Source of the DNA: Amaurobius ferox | Lineage: Eukaryota; Arthropoda; Arachnida; Araneae; Amaurobiidae | DNA: 64,000 nt | NCBI GenBank assembly: GCA_951213105.1 | Contig: OX578138.1 | Coordinates: 65,837,037-65,901,036 of the forward strand | Direction: 5' to 3' | Shown here: piece by piece, positions 49,101 through 62,300 of the stretch | How positions within the stretch are numbered: the stretch's first letter is position 1 | Layout of the letters: each line of letters starts with the position of its first letter | Notes under the pieces: model-generated | Seen by the model: only the letters and a program-made list of their open reading frames with translations | Told to the model about the DNA's origin: nothing | Databases searched by the model: none | Translations under genes and position numbers: made by a program

Positions 49101-52100
49101 CGTGAGTGAAATTTTAATATCTAAAATATGAAGGGATACATTTTTAAATCCGTGTGTAGCAAAGTGCTGATATTCAAATTGATTTTTGGTAGGGAGATCA
49201 TTAAAGACTTTATGGTCAAATTTTTTAATATGATCCCTGTGGACATTCATTCTCAGATGTAAAGGGTTGCTGGTTTGGCCAATATAGGATAAGTTACAAA
49301 TAGTACAATTAAGTTTGTATATGCAATTAAAAACTTTGCAGAATTTTTGTGAAGTGGAATTATTATTAATTTGTAATGGGTCAGCATAAGGACAAGTTTT
49401 GCACCTAAGATTGTTGCATCTATTGAAGGAATATGATTTAGATTGAGAGAAGGTATGGTATTCTTCCAAATCGTCTATAACGCTTAATTGGTCAATGTTT
49501 GTCGATCTATAATTATCCCAATTCATAATAATAATAGACCGGACACTAGGTAATGAAGAAAATTTACATCACGAATTCTAATTAAAATTCCCAATATAAA
49601 CCCCCCCAAAAACTATTTTGTCAGGTACGAATTTCAAATTTTAACTAATACCATAAGAATTGAATCGAAATTTTGGAGAGTAACAAAACAAGCATAGTAG
49701 AAAAGAGATTTTCATACGAAATATTCATAAATAAGCGAAGTGTGGACAAATATTTATATTCATCCGGAATGGAAGATATACAAAACTGTTAATACGTATG
49801 TGTCTGACTGAATCCCTACAACTGCGGGCAAAAGAGGGCCACATATAGTGGAAATACTTGTCTAGATTAAAATGTAAAAATAAGCAATAAAAGATATTGA
49901 CGTCTGGGTTAACTAAAAGATACAGAAAAGAAAAAAATACACAAAAAACACAATAAACTCTAATGCCTGCCGAGAGATGTCAGCACTATACACACATATA
50001 TAACGATTGAATAATCGAGTGTGAAATCTACCAAAAAGAGCAATAACCCGCAGAAAAAATCATAAAAGCGATGAGAGAACTCAAACCAAAATACTCCATA
50101 ATGCGAAATGTGAAGACATACCATAATCAATCAAAAGAAGGAATGAAAGGGTTAGATAAATAAAAACAATATCCAAAGAGGGCCATATTAAGACATAGAT
50201 GGGCTTGTAGTTAAACTATAGAAATGCGTTAGCGATAATAATAATAAACAAAATAAAATTAAAATTAAAAAGAGAATAAACTCTGCAATAAGCGCAAATG
50301 CAGCTTTACAACAGGTTTTACCTTTTTAAAAAAGTTTTTTGCAAGTATGAAAATCAAAAGATAGTTGTTTGAATTCAGAAGTAAATAATAAATATAAATG
50401 TACAATTAAAAGATGTAATAGAAGTCAGTATGTATAAAACACAAAATAATACAGAATATAAAACTTTCATCATGATATTGCGCAAAGCAGCTAATAACAT
50501 AATGGATTTATAAATAAAAATTAAATGATTTTAATCGAAAATTTTTTGCATAAACTACTGTATGTACAAAAAAACCCATCTCTAGCATATCTGTTACAAA
50601 TGAGTAACTATAAGCCAAGTCTAAGGATAAAGATAGAAGGTTACATATCACTACATTGGAAAGGGGGATGAGAAGAATATTAGGATTCAAAAATCACAAT
50701 TAAAAGTATATAAAAGTAAATAAAAATAAAACTCTGCAAAAATGAGAATAGGCAATAATAATCAGCTCAAGACAAGAGATCAAGAATAGAGAACAATCAA
50801 TCGAAACCACACAAAAAATGGCGGTCAGTTCGAAATTGCATTCTCATCAGGACAGCCATACAATTCGAATTAAAACCGATAGAATAGCCAGTTTCTGACA
50901 ATGGCGATAGTATTTAACTATAGACACCATTGGAGCTGTCTACTGGCTAGTGGAATTAGAAAAATAAATCAATTGAATTATACAAAATCTGAAAAACTAT
51001 ACCTCCACGAACTGTAATGTGAAATAATAGCAGCACGTGTAAGATAAACTAGTAACTAAGCATTTCACCTCACTTCGTCAATGCGAGTGGGCGAGCATTT
51101 CACCTCACTTCGTCAATGCGAGTGGGAATGAATACAATTGAACGATACATAATAAGTATGGAGACTTTCGAAAATAGTAAACAGTATAGGACTCAGGACA
51201 AGTGGAAAATAGACATTCTAAAATAGTAAACAGTATTAGACTCAGGCCAAGTGGTAAGTAAGGTGATAAGAATGGGTGAATTTTCAAAAATGAGTTAACC
51301 AATCAAAGATAAATAATGCATGTGTAAAATTATTACGTGGTATATTTGAAATTATTAATAATATTATTTACAAATACTTCCGGATATAGGTAGTTTTGAC
51401 AAATGCGTTTAAGTTTATTGATGTGGAGAAAGTGAAACTGAGGATCAGAAAGTCGATGTATTCGAAATAGCTGGTTTAAAATGATGTTTCTAAACAATTG
51501 AATAGAATTACAAGATTGATATGATAGCAGCTTTATGATAGTGAAGTTGTAAGAATCTTTTTTATCATATAGATTGGTGATTACATGATTATTGAGGGTA
51601 TCTAAATTGAGGTCTAAAAAATTAACAGTTTGACTAACGCAAGGCTCATTAGGAATTAATTCTAGGTTAGACGGGTAAAAATCAATATTAATGGGATAGG
51701 AATCATCAATGATAATACAAATTAAGTCGTCAACATATCTATATATAATATATGAATTAGAGTTAAAATGACATTCATAATAATAAAGATATAAGTTAGC
51801 GAGTATACTACTACTACAGCCACCTTGTGGTACACCAGATGTTTGTAAATAAATGTTATCACCTTGGATAATATAATTGTTGTATAACACAAAGTGCAAG
51901 AGCATAGGAAAATTTTTGACATTAAAAGCATCATGATTGGAAGATATATAGTCATGATAATATATATATATATATATATTACATATATATATATATATTT
52001 ATATATATTACATATATATATATGGTTGTCATTTTTTTTTACTTGTAATCCCAGGAGTTGCTAAATGAAGCGAGTGTTTCCCATATGTTTACAGTTTCTC

Positions 52101-55100
52101 TTTCATGAGGATGGTGTTCACTCTTGGTCAATTTTGGCTCTTCGTTTTGAAAAATTTTATTCTAAAAAGTTTTTCCGGTGGTTTAGAGGAGTCTGTTATG
52201 CTGGGCTTTAATGATGCTACTTTAATTAATAGTTCAAAATTCATGATTTTCCCCTTTCCCTTCAAAGTTTTAAATTAATTTGTTGTTATTGAATATTTCG
52301 GTGAATTATCCCCTTTTAACGTTAATTTGTTATCCTTTTCATGTTTTTCAATATTCAAAATTATGCGCGATGTGTCTACAAACGATAAAAATTTTATGCT
52401 AATTCTCCGGTGTTCGCTTTCGACCTTTTAATTTAACTTCACTTCATTTACGAGTTTGCAAAAAAAAAAAGATGTTTTTTAAGTGCGAAGTAGACCCTTT
52501 CGCAGCTTATCTTCGGACACCTGCAAGGAGGTTGCATCACGACATTCCGTGGGCATGTGTCACAGTGTGGGCCCGTAGTAGCCAGCTTGGCGGAATTTCA
52601 CGCCTCACGGTTCTTGGCGAAGCATCATATTTATTCCACGGTATATGTGTAGGCGTTCTACGTAAGGTGAAAGTTTTCGTTCGCCAGGTTTGGCGACTCT
52701 TGGGGAGCAAACGTGTCAGGGGCATTTGATCCCTAGCTTCTGGAAGAGAAGGACAAAATTATGGATAGTTTCAGGCCAGGGCTTATTGAAGGGCACCTGA
52801 GTGCCGCGGTGATGTTTTTCCTAAAAAGCCATCTGTGTGTGTCCTTAAATCTTCATATCTCTTTTCCTTCAGAGTGAGGACGATGTAAAGATATTTTTAT
52901 AATCGCTCTTGCTATGTTTGGATGCTTCAAGTTTGTTCTTAAATCTCAACACATCTTTTCCTCCAGTATGAGGAGGAGTTAAAGCATTTTTATGATCGCT
53001 TCTGCTCCTAAGTGTGGATGCTTCAATGTTCTCCGGAAAAGCCAACGGTCTGTGTTCTTAAATCCTCAACACATATTTTCACCTCCAGGGTGAGGATATT
53101 TCACTGTGCCTGCTCATAGAAAGGAAATGTGTGTGTTATTATCTTCGGTGTTTGGGCAATCTTGCCCTCGTGGTTTTTCTTCATGTGACCGTAGAGTTAA
53201 AAGTTTTTGTTCCAATAATGAAAAAAGGGGGTTTCAATAACTGAAGAAAGAATGTCTTTTAATTTAAATTTCGTTTTTAGCTTTGAGAAAGTTACAAATT
53301 GAAGAAAAAAAAGTGATGATAATTTTCAATTTGATTTGAGATTTAGTGAAAAATGTGTCAAATAATTTAAAGTTGAATTTACTCAAATGTTATACCAGCG
53401 TTTTCTTTTTTTTGTCTAAGAATTTAATTTTGGTACTTTAATGAGTGGGGAATTTTTAATATTTTTATTCTTTTGACATTTACTTTTTTTTTTTACTTCT
53501 GGTGAACAGCTTCCCAGGCAGACCAAACTCTGGTCTTCAGACCAACCAGAGTGGATTCTAAATTTTGGTTTTATTTTGAGTTCTGGGTATTTAAATTGTA
53601 AACTGGGTTTATTTTGAATGTTTAATTGGGGTTTGTTTTAAATTGAGTTCTGAAATTAATTGATATAATGCAATGTACACCAATTGTTCCCCTATACGAA
53701 TTTCTGGAGTTCTGAAATCTTAAAAGTTTGTTAATAAATAAAATTTCATTTAACTTGAGTTGTTATTCTTTTGTGTTTTGGCTGTGCATTATTGATATAT
53801 ATACTTAAGTGAAATTTAGAGTTAAATAAGGTGTTGAAATGTATCTGGAAAAGTAAACATGGATGTGCACAGACCAAACAGTAGGAACAGGAATTAGAAT
53901 AAAGGAAACAATTTTAATTTAGTAAAGGTAACTTTATTAGGCAAAGAAACTATACGGTTATTTCCGGCACAACTTCTTTCACAGTGAAAACACAATGTAT
54001 TAGATTCCCGGCCCTATATGTTCCTGTGTAATTTTTATCAGAGTTTTACATCATAAATCCCGAGCAACACCGTGTAATCGCTGCTAGTATACAAATAAAT
54101 ATGTCAATACAGTTAATGTGGAGGTAATTGGTAGCACAGGAAGTGCATATCTAGGTTGATCCTTATATCATACAAGTGCTATACTTAAAATTATTAATTG
54201 GAATTAATTACTTAATTGTAATATAGTAAACTTTTTATTTGAATAATAATTATTTACTGATTAATGAACATAATCAGGGCTGGACAAATTTTGACGACAT
54301 TTATTAGAAAGTTTATTAGAGGTTAACACTAAAACTTAATAAACTTTTAATTTTTTTAATTAATATCTAATATTTTAAAGAATTAATTGTTTCAAATTTA
54401 AATTTATGGGATAAAAAAAAAGGTGGTTTAATAGGGAATTTTAGCAATCTGTCTTTCTTAATATTCTTCTTTATCACTCAGCTCAAAAGTTAAAATTTTT
54501 GTTGATTTTCTTTTGCTAATCTGACATGTGTGCACTTGCCACCACTAATATTTTAGGTGATCTGGCACCCAGTGTTTGTGCCAATAAAGTTCATATCAAG
54601 CCTTATCTTAAATTATGTTTTAAGATTATTGTAGGAACTTCTATTACATAGCTATTGTTATTCTTTGTGTTTTAAATTTTTCTTTTTTTTTTCCAGTATC
54701 GACTTGGCCTCTTTTTTGCAAAAAGCATCCAATTCAGATCAGAACTCAAACACTTTGCCTTCTGGCAACAGTGTAAGCCAGCAAGGGCAATCATCTCTTA
54801 TATCACAGCAAATTGTACCACAAATGCAACAAAATGTTGCACCTCAATCTCAGTCCCCATTTGATTTCAACCAGTTTGCAAAACAAGCAGCGGAGAGCAT
54901 AAAAGCTGCAGTTGGGGTAAGTTGCCTATCATTTGATAAGTTGCTTAGAACTGAAATAAAAAATGTAGTAACTTACGCAGAGTAAAAATATATGTAATAA
55001 CTTGTTATATTAATTATACTCAATAAATACTTCGCCGACTTTTTCCTTTAAAATTGTACTATTTAGTGGCACATTTTTGCTGCCCAGTCTTCCATTTAAA

Positions 55101-58100
55101 TGATACATTTTTGATTTGCTGATCTACTACTTCATGAAATAGCTTTCTGTCTGAGACAATTGAATGGTCATTAAATTTCTCTCTTAAATCATTTTTATTT
55201 ATAGGAGAGTTGAAGAGTATATTTTTTAATTTCTTTGTGGCATCATATCTTTTGATTTCTTGATCCGCCAGTTTAATAATATTTCAGTTTTACTTTTAAG
55301 AGAGAAACATTTTTTCATTTTATAGCCATCTTCAACTCACTGAATATATCCAAATGATGTCTACATTTCTAATGAAGTTGAGAAAATTGTGGTTGTATAG
55401 GATTCATTGTCTTTCCAAATATCTGTGAAAAAAATGTATATAATCCCTGCAATGGATTGCAATTGGCCTGTATGTTCAACATATGAAGGACAGTTGTCAG
55501 ATGAGTTTACACTTTTCTGAAAGAAAAACTGTTTTTCCTTTTCCTACCCAATATCATTACTCTGTTTCTACTTGCTTTAAATTGCTTTTGATCCCTTTCC
55601 AGGGTCAATAAATTCATTTTTTTCCCCAGTACTGTACATTTTGTAATAATATATGTAATTAGCATTCTAGTGTTCAGCTGTATTTTGCCAACTTTTAAAA
55701 AATGTTCTTCAGTTACATTTTGTATGGTGGCAAAGTGATTGTAAATTTTAAATGCTCTGAGTTTATTTTGTAAAAATAATAATTTGCATCTTACTTGCTG
55801 ATTGGGACACTTACAATTCTCCAGTAATGCTTGTAAATCCAAAGTATAGTCGTATGTTTCAAAATTAATAAGAAATACTGGAATTTAAGTCTACTCTATT
55901 CATGGTGTAATTTATGTGTAATAAGGTATCATTCTCATAAGTGACATCAAACAAGATGTTTGTAATGCTACAAGATATACTTGTTCAAAAATTTTATTCA
56001 TTGCTATTAAAGGCAGATAAATATATTATTATTACATACCAAGTAAGACTACTGTGATTAGGTTTAGTTTTCTGCTTTTCTAATACATCTTTCTGATTCA
56101 TACTCATTTTTTTTACTTCAGCAGTTTCATATTAATTCTTGAATAAATATGTTAATGCAGTAGTTCCTAAACTGTTTTGATCATGATGAATGTTATAATG
56201 TTACAAAATTTTATTTTGTGACAGTCTAAGAAATATGGTCTTTCTGTGTCATCTTATCTGGGAAATTACTTTTTTAATAAGAATTAGCTAATGGTTGTAG
56301 TGGTGAGTAATTTTGATAAAAAAAATGAAATATTCTTATGCAATTTATTTTACAGGTTGTAAGTGTTCAGACTACTCCACCAGCACCATCAATAAATGCC
56401 AACTCATTTCAATCCAACAGTGGCAGTTACCAGTCTAGTTATAATGTGAATAGTAATAGCAGCCAACATCATGTGCAAATTCCACACGAGTTACAGCAAG
56501 TCATTGTTTCACAGTCTAATTTTACTTCGGGAACATCCATGTCTAGGGACTTGCATTCTCCAGTTGTTTCACAGAATTCTGTAAGTTCTTCAGTGGCAAA
56601 GACAACGTCAACATCCCAGCATCAAGCGCCACTGCCTCAAAGGGTGAAACCTCCGAAAACCCGTTTACCACCTCCATCAAAGGTAATTATATTAAAATCT
56701 TATATGCTTAAATGTGTTTGATTTATGGCATGTTAATATAAATTTTGTATATATTTGCAATTAAACTAATTTCAAAGATCCCTTTCAATTTGCATTTTGT
56801 GGATTTTTTTCTTTTTCTTTTTTATGTTAATTTTTGTTGAATAGAAACTGTTTTTAATGTATAGCTTTGTTTGAGGTTCAGCAATTTCTTTATCAAGATA
56901 GATGGATGCTGTATCATATAAACTTCACATGCTGTGAGAACCAGAAATTCATCCAATTAAAATTTTTATTACTGAACATTAGAAATAATCTTTTGTCGAT
57001 CCACAAAATACATTTGAATTATCCTTTACCAAGATGTTCAGAAATAATGCTTAGTTTATAGAATCTGACAAGAAGCAAACTTTCAATGACTTCATGAAAT
57101 GCTAAACTAGACAATATATCATCTCATGGTACTCATATTCATTTTGCTAAAGTAGTTAACGGATATCGAACTAGTATATTTCTTATTAGTTTCCGAAATT
57201 AGCTTGTTATCGTTTTCCAAAATGGTGCAAAAACAAGAAAAAAAACCTTCCAATTTACTTTCAAATACTAAAACCGTAGTCAGTGTTATAATCTGCATGT
57301 TTGCAGGACACAAATTTCTTCTGCTAAAGTTCTGTTATAGAACATTGGAAATAGTGTCTTATATTAATTCCGGAAATTCATTTGTATTATCCTATTTCAA
57401 AACACACAGAAAGAATTTTATATAGAATGCAAAATAAAATAGACATCTGATTGACTTCTTTACATACTGAACTCTAAAACGATGCAGCATCCTGATTTGA
57501 ACATATTGCTAATATTTCCTAAAATAATTGAACATCAAAATAGCGTCATTTCTATTAAATTCAGCTAGATATCTATCGTCTAAATGTCTAGAAATAAAAT
57601 AAACGGTTATTAGATGCAATGTAAAACTGGCTTTTATTCTGAAATGTTGTCCACACACAGGATCATATCTGTATCGCTAAAATTTTATCAAACATTGAAA
57701 AAAAAAAAATGTACATTAATGTTTTTAAATCGAAACCTGAAATTAATGAGGCTTTCCAAAATTCTGCAAAAGAGAAAGATTTGTGACTTTAAAATACCTT
57801 ATAATTAAATTGCCTTTAAAGCAACCTTATGATTGACTTTTCAAATACTAAGCTGTAGTTGCCAAGGCTTTGATTTTCTGAGGGAACTAAGATTTTTGCA
57901 TTTTCTACCGATCTCCAGACAAATAAAGAAATTCCAAATTTTAAGGATTTCATAAACTGAAATCCTATTCTTAAAGAAAATCGCTAAACTCTGCAAACAA
58001 ATTCTCTTTTTGTATATTTATTGTTTTAATAACATGCTTTATTTAGTGGGTAATAATTTGTGAAAAATGCTTGGCAATGCTGCATAAAACTGCATTTAGA

Positions 58101-59280
58101 ACTTGATCATTGGCATAGTTTTAAAGTGAAAATATTCTTGAATTTTGCATTCTGTATGCATTGGATAAGATCTTTAATTTTTTCACATTTTATGTGGAAA
58201 AGTTATTTTTCAATTATATTATTTATGAAATAAAGGGTTATTTTCTAAATATTATAAAAACAATGATTTGGGTACTTAGAAATATAACTATTTTGTAAAC
58301 AAAAGTGATATCTGTATCTGTATTATTTAAGTCGGGGAGTGCTTATTTAGGATCTGGGAAATTCGTTCTATTAGGTATACAAATATTGCACAATAAGTGC
58401 TGATTTTGAGTTGATGAAAATAAAATTAGACAAATGTCACTTGAGTAAAATTTTTGTGAATGTATTAAAGCTTCTCATATACATCATATTTTATTAAAAT
58501 TGTTTAAATTATGCTGAGAAAGCTGTAAATGCTTTTCATCGATGTTTAGCAACTTAATGTTTTATGTTATTTTTGCATTATGGCATCACTCACCTTTTCT
58601 GAATTTATTTAATGTAAACCATGTATTGTTTACTCTAGATACCAGAATCTGCTGTTGTTATGCCAGATGATGCGGTAACATCTCTAGATGTGCAATTTGG
58701 GGCTCTCCAGTTTGGCACAGATTCTTCGCCCTTTGATTTTACTTCTGGTGATAACAGCAACACTTACCAAGATCTGGCCCAAAAGTAATCAAAAACATCT
58801 TATATATTAATTTCTGTAATTATGTTTTCCAGGGTTTAATTGCATATATACCTTATCCAGGCAGTTGATTTTTGTGTTAAACTGAAGCTAAAACCCGTGA
58901 AGTTGTCCAGAATAAAAATGAATTCCAAATTTATGACAAGCACCTAACATATGTAGCCTACACCTAATTAATACCCAACACTTTGTTCTTTTTAGAAATG
59001 CAAATAAATGGATTGATAGTTTCAAAAATATCAGTTTGAGGTTAGTAGAAAAAAAAATCCATGTTGCAAAAGAATAAAAAGGGGTATCTGGTATATTTGA
59101 ATGAAATTTTAAAAATGTGTAACATTATTTGAAATATCAGATTTTAAAAAACCCAATTAATGCAAATTAACTGAAGAATATCAAATCGCAAATTTGATAA
59201 ATTTGGTATGAAATGTATACACAGATTAACACGAGCCTATAATATGACAAATTACGAAAAATGAGTTAATAAAAAATAAG

Positions 59281-59350
<70 letters not shown>

Positions 59351-62300
59351 CTAACATTGTTAATAATAATAATTAATGCTATTATACTATATATCATTTC
59401 TTTAATTAAATGTAAAATTTAATTGAACTAATGTTTTATTTTTTTATTTTTTTTTTTTAGAAAATGCTAAATGTTTTGAATTTGGACTAAGTAAAAAAAA
59501 TATATATATTAAAATACATTTATGAAAATCAAAATATTTAAAATATAAATGGCAAACTATTTCATCAAAATCTTTGTTTTAAGATCTAAAAGGCCTAAAT
59601 GTTATCAGCTTTAGAAATAATTAGATATGAACAAAAGATTTGTGTTATATTATTCAACCTAGGCATTTTTTAAACTTCTTAAAACCTAAATTAATTTTGT
59701 TTTGCTATAAGATAAATGCTATTGAGTTATGCAGAAGTAACGCATTCATCAAAATCTTTGTTTTAAGATCTAAAAGGCCTAAATGTTATCAGCTTTAGAA
59801 ATAATTAGATATGAACAAAAGATTTGTGTTATATTATTCAACCTAGGCATTTTTTAAACTTCTTAAAACCTAAATTAATTTTGTTTTGCTATAAGATAAA
59901 TGCTATTGAGTTATGCAGAAGTAACGCATACCTAGTATAACAGTTTTAAAAAGCAAATTAAAATATCTGTCAGCCTGTATCCTGTTTTTGTTATATATTA
60001 ATCAGGTAAGGATTGTAATACTGTATGAGTTTGATCTCTAGAAATACAAAAGTTAACTGGGTGGAAGAGGGCTCTTGAAATGCAGATTGTCCATAACACA
60101 TCAATGTAAAGATTAGAATAAAGTAGGGGTATAAAAAAGAGGAGATAGAATAATTAAGTTGCATGTTCGTACATTACCATCATATATGGAAGAAACCTAA
60201 AACCTAAATTAATTTTGTTTTGCTATAAGATAAATGCTATTGAGTTATGCAGAAGTAACGCATACCTAGTATAACAGTTTTAAAAAGCAAATTAAAATAT
60301 CTGTCATCCTGTTTTTGTTATATATTAATCAGGTAAGTATTGTAACACTGTATGAGTTTGATCTCTAGAAATACAAAAGTTAACTGGGTGGAAGAGGGCT
60401 CTTGAAATGCAGATTGTCCATAACACATCAATGTAAAGATTAGAATAAAGTAGGGGTATAAAAAAGAGGAGATAGAATAATTAAGTTGCATGTTCGTACA
60501 TTACCATCATATATGGAAGAAATGATATCCGTTTGCAGAGAGTAATCACCTTACTAAGCCAACCCAAATTTGTTTGTATATTTTGATTGCAATATCTTGA
60601 GTAAAATGGTATGCCTATCTCTTAGATGAAGACCTCTTTTCATTTAAAAAAGAATTAAAATGTAAAATTCTGTATTATTTTCCCTTAAAATGAGACCGTT
60701 GGCACATAGAAACTCTTTTGCAGTTACCATTTCATATCGAGTAATATTTTGGTAATTTAAAATAATGAATATGCTTACTAGCACAAAACCATGCTTTGTT
60801 ATGAGTATGAAGTATGCGAGCTGTGAAAGATTTCAAATTAAAACTGAATTTAACAAATAATTATGAAATTAAAGTATAAAATATTAATTTCAATATTTGA
60901 GAATCTTAATTCAACAGAGTTGAAGACCGAGACCACACGACTAACCCTGAGGCTTATGGCAGCTATTTGTGTGACCGGTAATGCAACAGAGTGTATGTTT
61001 TTAGAATTTGAATATTAAGTTAAAACAGATTAAAATATAGAAAACAATGAAATCAAAGTAACATGTATTTAAATTATCAAAACATATTTCCTTATATCGT
61101 TATTTTATTATTGTATGTATCATAGCGGTAAAGGGTAACTAACTTCATGATATGCATTTTATTTCATCACATTCTTCTAGCAACCATGAAAAAAAAAGGG
61201 GGGGGGGAAACTGTAGCGAGGCTTAATATTTGGGCTTTTTTTAAAAACTTTTGTGCAACAGTGGTTATTCACATTGAAGTGCAGCTAGGCCTATATTTTA
61301 TTTTTACATGCTATTTGTAAGAAGCATAGTGAGCATGCACAGATTAAAAAGGGCCTTTTGCCCTGTTACAGTTCATTTTAATAATTAAAATTGTGACTTT
61401 GCAAATCTGCATGTAATTTCATATATGTATGCAAAATTTCATCTTCCTACCTATTGTAGTTTTCGAGTAAAAATCACTAAATGTAAACTTAATTTTGCTG
61501 CTTTGCGATTTTTGTGCCTGTGCAAGAACAGGAGGGGTAATTTGAAGTATTTCGTATTTGGTTTAATTTTTTTTTTTGAGAGCTTGAGTGTCTAAAATTT
61601 TTTGTGAAAATTAATTGAAAAGTTAATGTCCATAGATTTTCATTGATCCGCTTCTTCAAATGAGACTGAATATCTATAGGTAGGGGGTTTAATGAGAATT
61701 TTCTGCTAAAAGAAACGAGTAAAATTTTGTCGATCTGCCCCTCAAATGTGACTGAAAATTGTGGAGTTTCTAGGGAGGTTTACTTGGAATTTTCTGCTAA
61801 AAGAAGCAAAGTTTTCAAAAAATGTACCTTAATTATTTTTATTCAACAATTTAATTTTTTTTTTTAAATTTTTATTCTTCAATAAATTTTTTTCTTCTAT
61901 TACTTAAATAGGCTAAGCAGCTAGTTATCCTAGTGTGAGCACCAATAATGAAAATTTTATGTTTATACAGTGCACATTTTTTTTCATCTGTTATAATAGC
62001 CTAAGATTATTAATTTTCTTCCAGCTCCAATTCATCCAGCCATGTGACTAAGCAAGCTCTGTCCGCTAACATTACTTCTCAATCTTCCTATTCAAGTGCT
62101 TTGCCATCCTCTGTGACTATGAGCAAAGATTCCACATACAGCATAGGCTCTCACAGCAGTCCAAATCAAAATTCTATTTCGAGTGATCTTAGCCAGTCAC
62201 AGAAGGTAAGTTTTTTTTCTTTCGTTCATGTATTAAAATCTTTTACTTCATATTTCAAGGATTGTAAAGCTCCCTTTTTTTGAAAAAAAAAAGAAAAAAT

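Noticed and set aside
55507..55842. 111-codon minus-strand frame in intron 6
   Set aside because: No recognised motif, AT-rich composition typical of chance frames, no neighbours.
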